NCBI GenBank assembly: GCA_018057825.1
Contig: JAGPCY010000009.1
Span: 62,001-126,000 of the forward strand
Length of the DNA: 64,000 bases
DNA from: Kofleriaceae bacterium
GTDB lineage: Bacteria > Myxococcota_A > Polyangia > Haliangiales > Haliangiaceae
Reading direction: 5' to 3'
In this document: positions 57,207 to 64,000 of the stretch, piece by piece
Layout: each line of letters begins with the position of its first letter
Position numbering within the stretch: the stretch's first letter is position 1
Made by a program: the position numbers and the translations under genes
Notes under the pieces: generated by a model
Database searches by the model: none
Told to the model about the DNA's origin: nothing
The model's input: only the letters and a program-made list of their open reading frames with translations

Positions 57207-58886
57207 GTGGCCGCCTCGCCTGACGTCCTTCGCCGCTCCGCGCACCTGTCGACGTTCGCCCACCAGGGCGCGGTCTATCTGTTCCACGATCTCTACGGCT
57301 ACCTCCTGCAGATGTCGCCCGACCTGGTCGAGTTCCTCGCCGAGTTCGCGGCCCCGCGCAAGGTCGCCGACGTGGTCGCCGCGTGCGCCGATCGCTTCGA
57401 GGGCCAGGCCCAGCAGTTCGTCGACGTGTTCTATCAGCAGGCGTGCTTGATCGAGCCCGACGACGACGAGCGCGCCGGCATCTGGCCGATGATCGCCATC
57501 AAGGGCAAGTGGAACGTGTGGCGGCGCCAGGGCGACCGCGTGACCATCTACACCGCGTGGGGCGAGCGCCCGATCCAGCGCCTCGAGCTCGACCCGATCG
57601 ACACCGCGATGTGGGACGCGATGGACGGCGAGATCCGGTTGAACGAGCTGCGCGCCAAGCACGATCCCAAGCGCCTGGCCGCGCTGGTCCACCGCCTGAC
57701 CCACTCCGACGTCCAGGCGCTCAAGCTGTCGGCGTTCCCGCTGTCGATGTACGCCAAGCGCCCGAGCCTGACGCCGAGCTATCTGATCTCGACCATGCCG
57801 TATCCGGCGTGGGCCCCGGGGCAGCCCCTCGAGGCCGCGCCCAAGGACGTCGACACCGAGGCCTACTACCAGCAGGTCGGCGACGCCGACGCCCAGTTCG
57901 AGCACACCGAGACCACGCTGTCGCACCTGTTTCGCGTCCCGCACCCGGCGCTGGCCGGTCGCACCTACGGCGCGGCGCTGGTCGACGGCCTGGCCGCGAC
58001 CAAGCGCTTGCCGTCGCGGGCCATCCGCGTCCTCGAGATCGGCGGCGGCCTGGGCTACGTCGCGCGCGCGGTGTGCGAGGCCCTCGCCGCGCGCGGGCTC
58101 GCGGTCACGTACACGATCCAGGAGATGTCGCCGCGCCTCGCCGAGGCCCAGCGCGCCCGGACCGCCGGGCTGCCGGTCACCGTGGTCGTCGGCGACGTCC
58201 TCGCCGCCGAGCACCCGGCCGACGCCTACGATCTGATCTTGTCCAACGAGATGGTCGGCGATCTGCCCGCGGTCCAGCTCTCGCGCGTCGACGTCGGCCT
58301 GACCACCGACGGCGGCGGCGATGTCGACGACGCCATGGTCGCCGCCCTCGGGCGCCCCGGCGAGCTGGTCCAGACCCTGGGCATCCGCCTCGAGGACGCC
58401 ACTGAGCCGTTCTACCTGCTCACCGGCGCCTTCGAGCTCGTCATCCGCATCGCCCGCTGGTTGGCCCCCGAGGGCACCGCCGTCGTCACCGAGTTCGGCG
58501 AGCGCGCGATGTGGCCCAAGCTGTCGTCGCACCTCGATCACCCCGAGCTGTCGACCCACTTCGGTCACCTGCAGCAGGCCGCGATCGCGTCGGGCCTCGA
58601 GGCCAAGATCGACTTCGTCATGGATCTGATCGATCTCGATCGCTCGCTCGAGGGCCTGGCCACCACGCGCTCGCACTTCCGCGCGCTCCAGGCCGTGTGC
58701 GCCGACGCCGGCGTGACCTTGCCCAAGCTCGGCTACACCCGCGACCTCCTGGCCGCCACCGTCGGCGACAAGCTCGATCTCACCACCATCGGCGAGCTGC
58801 GCTGGGATCGCATCGAAGATCGCCTCATGGGCCTGGTCCCCCACGAGTTCAAGGCCCTCGTCTGCCGCAAGCCTGGCGGAAACTAG
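57207..58886 (+). CDS. SAM-dependent methyltransferase with N-terminal PqqD-like region
   Basis: A 559-aa protein starting at GTG 57207. The C-terminal part (about 265-555) is a class I methyltransferase with motif I VLEIGGGLGYVA near residue 275, IQEMSPRLAE and VVVGDVL, and it resembles the large NDUFAF7/MidA-type group (YDLILSNEMVGDLPAV, VVTEFGERAMWPK). Residues 1-200 show two segments resembling PqqD-type peptide-binding folds (LFHDLYGYLLQMSPDLVEFL and ELDPIDTAMWDAMDGEIRLNEL). A peptide or protein substrate is therefore possible. It is divergent from the acyl-CoA dehydrogenase and followed by a hairpin and the repeat array. Confidence 0.82.
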   Translation: MAASPDVLRRSAHLSTFAHQGAVYLFHDLYGYLLQMSPDLVEFLAEFAAPRKVADVVAACADRFEGQAQQFVDVFYQQACLIEPDDDERAGIWPMIAIKGKWNVWRRQGDRVTIYTAWGERPIQRLELDPIDTAMWDAMDGEIRLNELRAKHDPKRLAALVHRLTHSDVQALKLSAFPLSMYAKRPSLTPSYLISTMPYPAWAPGQPLEAAPKDVDTEAYYQQVGDADAQFEHTETTLSHLFRVPHPALAGRTYGAALVDGLAATKRLPSRAIRVLEIGGGLGYVARAVCEALAARGLAVTYTIQEMSPRLAEAQRARTAGLPVTVVVGDVLAAEHPADAYDLILSNEMVGDLPAVQLSRVDVGLTTDGGGDVDDAMVAALGRPGELVQTLGIRLEDATEPFYLLTGAFELVIRIARWLAPEGTAVVTEFGERAMWPKLSSHLDHPELSTHFGHLQQAAIASGLEAKIDFVMDLIDLDRSLEGLATTRSHFRALQAVCADAGVTLPKLGYTRDLLAATVGDKLDLTTIGELRWDRIEDRLMGLVPHEFKALVCRKPGGN

Positions 58887-58900
58887 CCATTTCTTTGGGG

Positions 58901-58918
58901 AGGTTTGTCGCCAAACCT
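58901..58918 (+). other. Hairpin just after the methyltransferase gene
   Basis: AGGTTTG-TCGC-CAAACCT forms a perfect 7-bp stem 14 bp after the stop codon. No T-run follows, so it is not a standard intrinsic terminator. A longer relative with the same core occurs at 59082. Confidence 0.5.
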
Positions 58919-58997
58919 AGGTGGAGGCAGGGGGGCACGCCACGTTACAGCCGGCACCAAGGTTGGAGGGGGAGGTTGATGGTGTGTGCACGGGGCC

Positions 58998-59420
58998 AGG
59001 TCCCCGACGAGCCTCCCCTCCGAGACGCGCGCCTCTGGCGCGTTGGAGGTTCAGCGCAGGGTGGGGTGACCACCAATTTTTGGAGGGTTTGTCACCAAAC
59101 CCTCCCCCGCCGGGGTCACGCCCCCGGCGGGTCCCCCACCCGAGACGCGTCCCTCCGGTCCGCAGCGAGACGTGCTGCGCGAGGGTGAGGTGACCACCGG
59201 GCCCTCCCCCGCCGGGGCCAGGTCCCCGGCGGGTCCCCCACCCGAGACGCGTCCCTCCGGTCCGCAGCGAGACGTGCTGCGCGAGGGTGAGGTGACCACC
59301 GGGCCCTCCCCGCCGGGGCCAGGTCCCCGGCGGGTCCCCCACCCGAGCACCCGAGACGCCTCCCTCCGGTCGGCAGCGAGACGTGCTGCGCGAGGGTGAG
59401 GTGACCACCGGGCCACCGGG
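58998..59420. repeat. About four tandem copies of a ~102-bp unit, each able to form two hairpins
   Basis: Together with flanking hairpins this fills the 633-bp non-coding gap 58887-59519. Copies are spaced 124, 102 and 109 bp apart (measured at gggtg-ggtgaccacc); the first copy is degenerate. Each later copy carries CCCGCCGGGG...CCCCGGCGGG, a perfect 10-bp inverted repeat (59106-59131, 59208-59233, 59309-59334) with a variable 6-base loop, and CGCAGC...GCTGCG, a 6-bp stem (imperfect in the last copy). The stem is conserved while one loop differs, suggesting selection on structure. Open frames through it are Gly/Arg/Pro-rich and judged non-coding. Confidence 0.8.
59082..59105. other. Perfect 10-bp hairpin at the head of the repeat array
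   Basis: GGAGGGTTTG-TCAC-CAAACCCTCC is a perfect 10-bp inverted repeat with a tetraloop, preceded by five T on the plus strand (five A on the minus strand after the stem). It shares its core with the smaller hairpin at 58901, suggesting a duplicated element. Confidence 0.6.
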
Positions 59421-59519
59421 GCCTCCCTCGTCGGGGCGCTGGTGATTCGGCGCGGCGCTTGGCGTCGTACGTCGACAGGCCGCGAAGGGCCGCCAGCGCC
59501 CCGACCTTCCGATGTCCCG

Positions 59520-59798
59520 CTACGAATCGCTGCTCGCATAGGGGAGTGTCATGCCACGAGCCTGAAGCACCGCTTCAAAGTACCTCCGATACGACTCGAC
59601 CGTCTCTGTTAGGTATGCAAGGTCTTCTTCGACGGGGGCGCCAGAACGGGCGGCGGCCAGGAGCTCTCTGATGGCGCATACGAGGGAGTAGAAGGTATCT
59701 CCTTGTATTGCGATTCCGGGATGGTGCCTGTGTGGGAGCTGCACGACAGATACGTTTCCACCACGGTCGAGCAGCTCGGCCTTGTCACTGTCTTCCAT
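59520..59798 (-). CDS. Small low-GC protein, possibly DUF6959-like
   Basis: A 92-aa acidic cytoplasmic protein (MEDSDKAELLDRGGNVSVVQLPHRHHPGIAIQ is its N-terminal region in pieces: MEDSDKAELLDRGG, then VSVVQLPHRHHPGIAIQGD). The core, VVQLPxRxxPGxxIQGD followed by a helical C-terminus, recalls the DUF6959 family of small proteins (recall only). ATG at 59798 is preceded by AGGA at 10-nt spacing. Three 60-base lines across this gene are 55-57% GC, against about 72% in the next gene, which suggests recent acquisition. It lies 85 bp downstream of the DUF4157/CHAP-like gene on the same strand, a common place for an immunity gene; that role is inference. Confidence 0.65.
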   Translation of the reverse strand: MEDSDKAELLDRGGNVSVVQLPHRHHPGIAIQGDTFYSLVCAIRELLAAARSGAPVEEDLAYLTETVESYRRYFEAVLQARGMTLPYASSDS

Positions 59799-59883
59799 GC
59801 GCTCTAGTTCCTGAATGGAAGAAGTGTAGTGAACGGCCTGAGGCGGTGCCACGCGACGCGAGGGCGAAGGCCGTGGTCGTTCG

Positions 59884-61428
59884 TCAGTCGTCGACCTGCT
59901 TGTAGAACGCGCGGAACTCGCCGCGGGTGCGGGTCTTGGTGGCGACGGCGCCGTCGCCACCCGAGGCGCCGTCGAAGGAGTTGCCGTCGATAGTCTCGAT
60001 GCTGTCGCCGTTGACGGCGGCGATGATGCAGTAGTGGTTGTTCTTCTCGAAGTTGCCGACGTCGCCGGGCTTGGGATCCTTGGTCAGCTTCTTGAACGCG
60101 TCGACGCGGTTGCTCGATTGCCAGCCGCCGGAGTTGCCGCCGCCCGTCATCACGGCCCAGGTGGCGAAGATGCCGCACCAGCTCGGGAGACCGTTGGGGT
60201 TGGAGGCGTCGCTGTTCTTGCCGTACTTCAGGTACTTCACGACCTGGGGCGGGAAGTTGGGTAGGGCGACGCCGAAGATCTCTTGCAGGTGCTCCCAGCC
60301 CTTGCGCACCTTCTCGCCGGTCTCGTCGACGCCGCCCGACTGATTCGAGAAGATGAGGCCGAGCTTGCTGCGCGCCGCCGACACGATCGCGGAGCGCGCG
60401 CCGCCGACGTCTCCACCGGCCGCGGGGGCCGGCGCGTCGGTCGCGCCCTCGGGCGCGGGGCTCGGGCCCAGGTTCGAGCTCGGGGTCGCGGCAGGCGCCT
60501 CGGCCGGGCTCGACGCGCCGCTGGTCGCCGGCGCGGTCGCGGCCGGGGCGGGGGCGCTCGGCGTCGCGGCAGGCGTCGCGGCGCCGCTGTCACCGCCGGC
60601 GGCCGGCGCGCCGTCGAGGGCGCCCCAGGTCATGGGCCCGACGATGCCGTCAGGGGTGAGGCCATGGCTCGACTGGAACGCGACCACGGCGGCGCGGGTC
60701 GCCGGGCCAAAGGCGCCGTCGGCGGTGATGCCCAGGCGCCGCTGCAGCTCCTCGACGGCGGCGCCGCGCGAGCCGACGCGCAACATCGGACGGGGGCCGC
60801 TGGCCGGGGCCGGTCCGCCGGCGGCGGGGGCAGCCGGCGCGGTGTCGGCGCCGATGTCGGTGCCGGCCTCGCCGAGGCCGAAGCGATGGACCATCCGCGC
60901 CGCCATCGGCGCGCTGGCGGTGACCTGGGCGGGCTCGCCGCGGGTCATCGCGTCGGCCGCGCGATCGGCCTCGACCTCGAGGGCGTCGCCCGGCTCGCTG
61001 ACCTCGAGCTTGGTCTGCGCGCCACCGCCGCCGCTGCCTTGCTGCACCGTGTGCGCGACCTCGTGGCCGAGCAGGTGCACGCCGAAGGGATCATCGGGGC
61101 GGTACTCGCCGGCGCCGAAGTGGATGTCCTGACCGGTCGTGAAGGCGCGGGCCCCGAGGTCGGCCGCCGCCGCCGCCGAGTCGGCGCCGGTGTGAACCCG
61201 CACGCCGCCCAGGTCGGTGCCGAGGCTGGCCTCGAAGCCGCCGCGGACGCCGTCGGGGAGGGCCTGGCCGGTCGAGCCGGCGACGCTGGCGACGGCCTCA
61301 TCGGCCGACGCGCGCGCGCCACCGCTGGCCTTGCGTTGAAGGCGTCCGGTCCGACTGGCCTTGCCGGCCGCGGTCGACGAGTCGAGATCGGAGAGGCTGG
61401 TCAGGTCGCGTTCGCTGTGTTCGCGCAT
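59884..61428 (-). CDS. DUF4157 (eCIS-core) protein with peptidoglycan-binding and CHAP-like hydrolase domains
   Basis: A 514-aa protein without a signal peptide. The DUF4157 domain (about 60-140) has HEVAH near residue 122 followed by TVQQ, and an upstream VRVHTGADSAAAAADLGARAFTTG segment typical of the family. A peptidoglycan_binding_1 domain (about 213-275) reads LRVGSRGAAVEELQRRLGI and DGIVGPMTWGAL. A long Ala/Pro linker leads to a C-terminal CHAP/NlpC-like amidase (about 350-514) with candidate catalytic Cys in LPSWCGIFATW (about 417) and His in NNHYCII (about 465). DUF4157 links it to contractile injection systems, so it may be a delivered wall-degrading payload. Its neighbour at 59520 could protect the producer. 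Confidence 0.85.
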   Translation of the reverse strand: MREHSERDLTSLSDLDSSTAAGKASRTGRLQRKASGGARASADEAVASVAGSTGQALPDGVRGGFEASLGTDLGGVRVHTGADSAAAAADLGARAFTTGQDIHFGAGEYRPDDPFGVHLLGHEVAHTVQQGSGGGGAQTKLEVSEPGDALEVEADRAADAMTRGEPAQVTASAPMAARMVHRFGLGEAGTDIGADTAPAAPAAGGPAPASGPRPMLRVGSRGAAVEELQRRLGITADGAFGPATRAAVVAFQSSHGLTPDGIVGPMTWGALDGAPAAGGDSGAATPAATPSAPAPAATAPATSGASSPAEAPAATPSSNLGPSPAPEGATDAPAPAAGGDVGGARSAIVSAARSKLGLIFSNQSGGVDETGEKVRKGWEHLQEIFGVALPNFPPQVVKYLKYGKNSDASNPNGLPSWCGIFATWAVMTGGGNSGGWQSSNRVDAFKKLTKDPKPGDVGNFEKNNHYCIIAAVNGDSIETIDGNSFDGASGGDGAVATKTRTRGEFRAFYKQVDD

Positions 61429-61557
61429 GGCTCCACCTGGGCAGAGTCTCGCACGGCGAGTTGTGACCGCGCGTCACGACTTTTTTCGAGATCGTCGACG
61501 AGCCGCGCAGGCGACCCGGGCAATGGCTCGACCATCGGACGCTCGTCGGCCCGCCGC

Positions 61558-62886
61558 TCAGCCGACGACCGAGCGTCGGGGCGGAGCGAGGCGCGGCGCC
61601 GCGGCGCTGGCGTGGACCAGCTCGGCGACCGCGTGACCGAGCTGGGGGCCGCTGGCGAGCATGCGCGCGCCGAACTGCTCGAACAGCGCGTGATCGCCGC
61701 GGCTGACGTCGCCGAACACGACCAGCGTCGACTGCGCGGTGTCCTCGAGGCCGCGCGCGAACATGACCAGCTCGAGGGCGTTCATGCCGGTGCTCGCGAG
61801 CCCGAGGCGGGCGTCGATCAGGACCACGTCGGGGCGATCGCGCGTGAGCTTGCCGGCCGCCTCGCGGCCGTCGCGGGCGGCGTCGACCTGGGCGCGGGCG
61901 TTGGCCCGGCGCACCGCGCTCCAGATCCCGCGCACGCGATCGCCGTCGTCATCGACGACCAGCACCCGGATCGCGCGTCGCGCCATGGCCACGCGCTCGG
62001 CGATGATCTCGAGCTGATCGACCACCACGCTCGCCGACGGCGGTCGTGCGTCGGGGTGCTTGGCGCACAGCTCGGCCAGCAGGTCCGCCAGCTCGGCGGG
62101 ACCGTCCGTCACCGCAGGCGCCGGGGTCCGGGCGTGGGCCGCCAGCAGGGCCTCGGTGGTCGCGCCCGCGAACGGTGCCCGGCCCAGCGCCAGCTCGAGG
62201 CACAGGCAGCCCAGGCCGTAGAGATCGATCGCGATCGCGGCCGTCGGATCCGACGGCGAGACCCGCCCGCTCACGACCTCGGGGGCGAGGCACAGCCCGG
62301 TCGGGCCCACCGCCGCGAGCTGCCCGAGCGTGAACCGCCCGAACACGACCCGCCGCGCGCCGATCGTCCCGATGGTCTCAGCCGCCAGGTCGCCGATCGT
62401 GAAGCCGGCGCCGTGGATGTCCGCCACCGCTCGGGCCAGGCGCAAGAGCAGGCCGACCAGCTCGTCGGTGGCCAGGCGGGCCCCGGCCGCGGCGTAGGCC
62501 GCGAGCTGGTCGCGCAGCGAGGTCGCCGGCAGGAACTCGCCGACCAGCACCTCGGCGCCGCGATGGTGGCCCATGCTGTAGATCGCGGCCGCGGCGTCGC
62601 TCGCCACCCCGGCGCAGCGTCGGCCCTCGGCCAGGAGCGACGGCGACCCCGGGTCGCGCCACGCCAGCTTGAGCACCACCGTCCGCTCGAGGACCATGTC
62701 CCAGGCCTCGAACAGCGCGCCGCTGTCGGTCCGCGCCAGCTCGCGCCGCGCGCTGTACTGCGACGCCACCACCTCGCCCGGCGACAGCGCGGGGTCGGGA
62801 CTGTTGCGGAAGCCCGCGGGTGCGTTGAACGTGCGCGAAGGCCCACTACCGCCACCGCCGTCCGGGAGCTTGCCACGCGCGCTCAT
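61558..62886 (-). CDS. Degenerate Ser/Thr kinase fused to a response-regulator receiver domain
   Basis: A 442-aa protein. Residues 40-300 follow the kinase fold: the ATP-binding Lys is present (VVLKLAW), but the catalytic loop reads FTIGDLAAET where active kinases have HRDLKPxN, and the DFG Asp is absent (VVFGRFTLG). APEVVSGRVS and the C-lobe (LYGLGCLCLELALGRAPF) are retained. A receiver domain follows (about 312-430) with acidic VVDDDGD, phospho-acceptor Asp in VVLIDARLG, but no clear conserved Lys (VVFGDVSRGDH). It is probably a pseudokinase scaffold or sensor whose receiver is phosphorylated by a histidine kinase. No output domain is attached. Confidence 0.8.
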   Translation of the reverse strand: MSARGKLPDGGGGSGPSRTFNAPAGFRNSPDPALSPGEVVASQYSARRELARTDSGALFEAWDMVLERTVVLKLAWRDPGSPSLLAEGRRCAGVASDAAAAIYSMGHHRGAEVLVGEFLPATSLRDQLAAYAAAGARLATDELVGLLLRLARAVADIHGAGFTIGDLAAETIGTIGARRVVFGRFTLGQLAAVGPTGLCLAPEVVSGRVSPSDPTAAIAIDLYGLGCLCLELALGRAPFAGATTEALLAAHARTPAPAVTDGPAELADLLAELCAKHPDARPPSASVVVDQLEIIAERVAMARRAIRVLVVDDDGDRVRGIWSAVRRANARAQVDAARDGREAAGKLTRDRPDVVLIDARLGLASTGMNALELVMFARGLEDTAQSTLVVFGDVSRGDHALFEQFGARMLASGPQLGHAVAELVHASAAAPRLAPPRRSVVG

Positions 62887-62980
62887 CGCTTTAGGGTGAG
62901 TACCACGGCGCCGCGCGACCCGGGTGTCGGGACAGGTACCGGTGACGGTGCGGTCGGTCGCCCACGTCGCCGACCGTCGC

Positions 62981-63604
62981 TCAGGCCCGCGAATCCTCGA
63001 GCGACCGCCACATGTACCAGGCGGCCAGCGATCGATACGGCCGCCAGCGCTGGGCCAGCGCGACCAGGCGCGCGCCTTCGGCCGGCTTGCGCAGGCGCAG
63101 GAACCGCGCGAGCCCCAGGCGCACGCCCAGGTCTCCGACGGGCCAGACGTCGGCCCGGCCCAGGCCGAACATGAGGAACATGTCGACCGACCACGGCCCG
63201 ATCCCGCGCACCGGCAGGAGCAGCGCAGACACCGCGGCGTCGTCGCCGGTCAGGAGCGCGCGCGGCGTGAGGCGGCGGTCGGCGAAGTGCGCGGCCAGAT
63301 CGAGGATGGCCAGCGCCTTGGCCTGCGAGAGCCCGGCCGAGCGCAAACGCGGCAGCGGGGTCGCCGCCACCGTCGCCGGCCGCGGAAACCGCCGGCCGTA
63401 GAGCGCGACGAACCGCCCGTGGATCGTCTTGGCCGCAGCGCCGGCGAGCTGCTGATGGATGATCGCGCTGGCCAGGCTCGCGAACGGATCGCGGGTCGGC
63501 GTGATCGTCGGCGTGCCGTGGCGGGCGTGGAGCGGTGCGAACCGCGGCTCGGCCGCGCACAGGTGGTCGACGGCGGCCGCGACGTCGTAGGTCACGGTCG
63601 GCAT
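62981..63604 (-). CDS. DNA-3-methyladenine glycosylase II-like (HhH-GPD, AlkA family)
   Basis: A 207-aa base-excision repair enzyme removing alkylated bases. The helix-hairpin-helix motif LPVRGIGPWSVDMFLMF is followed by the catalytic Asp in VWPVGDLGVR. There is no catalytic Lys in the hairpin, so it should be a monofunctional glycosylase. The protein lacks the N-terminal AlkA beta domain, as in compact Mag/MPG-II homologues. The start ATG (MPTVTYD) is favoured over an upstream in-frame codon. It is divergent from the EamA transporter (34-bp gap). Confidence 0.9.
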   Translation of the reverse strand: MPTVTYDVAAAVDHLCAAEPRFAPLHARHGTPTITPTRDPFASLASAIIHQQLAGAAAKTIHGRFVALYGRRFPRPATVAATPLPRLRSAGLSQAKALAILDLAAHFADRRLTPRALLTGDDAAVSALLLPVRGIGPWSVDMFLMFGLGRADVWPVGDLGVRLGLARFLRLRKPAEGARLVALAQRWRPYRSLAAWYMWRSLEDSRA

Positions 63605-63638
63605 AGTGCCACGGCGCCACGCCTGGTACACCCGCGCC

Positions 63639-64000
63639 GTGCTCGGCTACGCGCTGGTCCTCGGCTCGGCGCTCCTCCACGCGAGCTGGAACGCCTTGGC
63701 CAAGCGCAGCCGCGATCCGGCCGCCGCGGTCAACGCCATCGTCGCGATCGCCGGCGTGCTCACCGCGGTGGTCGCCGTCGGCGAGTGGGCGCTCGGCGGT
63801 CGCGGCGGCTCGCCGCGCGCCCTCGGCCTGGCCGCGATCACCGGGCTCCTCGAGGCCGGCTACTTCTACGCCCTGGGGCGCGCCCTCACCCTCGGACCTC
63901 TCGGTCCGGTCTACACGATCTCGCGCGGCGGCGCGGCGCTGCTCGTCTGGCCGATCTCGATGCTGACCCTCGGCGAGCGCGTGACCCCGGTCGGGGCCTT
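63639..64000 (+). CDS. EamA/DMT-family transporter, 5' part only
   Basis: The first 120 residues of a drug/metabolite transporter. GTG at 63639 is followed by LGYALVLGSALLHASWNALAK, the usual EamA first helix, then three further hydrophobic segments and LGERVTPVGA, typical of the loop before the next helix. The frame stays open to the right edge of the window. The substrate is unknown. Confidence 0.82.
   Translation, partial: MLGYALVLGSALLHASWNALAKRSRDPAAAVNAIVAIAGVLTAVVAVGEWALGGRGGSPRALGLAAITGLLEAGYFYALGRALTLGPLGPVYTISRGGAALLVWPISMLTLGERVTPVGA

Noticed and set aside
58901..58918. Hairpin after the methyltransferase as an intrinsic terminator
   Set aside because: No T-run follows the stem on the plus strand. 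It is listed only as a hairpin.
58917..59539. Minus-strand frames through the 102-bp repeat array
   Set aside because: They follow the repeat, are Gly/Arg/Pro-rich, and two frames are open at once, which fits repeated GC-rich DNA rather than coding sequence.
61463..61477. Inverted repeat GTGAC-CGCGC-GTCAC upstream of the DUF4157/CHAP-like gene, followed by a T-run on the plus strand
   Set aside because: The stem is only 5 bp, and no plus-strand gene ends there, so a terminator is not supported. An operator is possible but nothing else supports it.

Overview
The window is about 64 kb of uniformly GC-rich DNA (around 70% or more) with dense genes on both strands. No rRNA, tRNA, CRISPR array, insertion sequence or replication origin was recognised. 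The gene families point to a predatory or social Myxococcota, possibly Kofleriaceae/Haliangium-like: FHA-sigma-54 activators, a dual Ser/Thr kinase with a propeller, a hybrid histidine kinase, a VIT/VWA/AgmX mosaic lipoprotein, a WSC-repeat secreted protein, a giant secreted SpvB/Rhs protein and two DUF4157 (eCIS-core) proteins. The lineage is an inference from gene content.

Layout. 1-3.5 kb: a partial FHA/sigma-54 activator and a hybrid histidine kinase. 3.6-8.9 kb: a HutD-barstar fusion, then a coupled pair of a DUF4157-aldo/keto reductase protein and an AAA+ ATPase that resembles extracellular contractile injection system (eCIS) cargo and its ATPase. 9.0-9.2 kb: hexanucleotide repeats. 9.2-14.5 kb: a DrrA/DrrB-like ABC exporter, a propeller-vanadium haloperoxidase lipoprotein and a small lipoprotein. 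14.6-29.9 kb: the VIT/VWA/AgmX/TPR lipoprotein, divergent from a tight pair (FHA-sigma-54 activator, then dual kinase) and a second pair (carboxypeptidase-regulatory-like repeat protein, then WSC/Cys-repeat protein). 29.9-31.9 kb: two translationally coupled genes that each read through one in-frame TGA at a redox motif. 31.9-33 kb: an SDR epimerase. 33-40.7 kb: the Rhs protein. 40.7-50.9 kb: SNF2 helicase, ECF sigma factor with a cupin anti-sigma factor, a lipoprotein, MiaE, and M3 and M1 peptidases. 50.9-57.2 kb: acyl-CoA carboxylase alpha and beta, a 12-TM protein and an acyl-CoA dehydrogenase, resembling a leucine/isoprenoid (Liu/Atu) catabolic block. 57.2-64 kb: a methyltransferase, a hairpin-rich tandem repeat array, a low-GC small gene, a second DUF4157 protein with peptidoglycan-binding and CHAP-like domains, a pseudokinase-response regulator, an AlkA-type glycosylase and the start of an EamA transporter.

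The most notable discovery candidate is the pair at 29905-31856. One gene encodes a lipoprotein with a thioredoxin-like UxxC motif. The other encodes a signal peptide, a CxxU motif, a beta-barrel-like region and a C-terminal CxxC thioredoxin domain. A standard annotation would cut each at its TGA. Both TGAs are followed by hairpins of bacterial-SECIS type, and a perfect palindrome covers the start of the upstream gene. I read these as two adjacent envelope selenoproteins forming a redox pair. The two DUF4157 proteins suggest eCIS payloads encoded away from the eCIS structural genes, which are not in this window.
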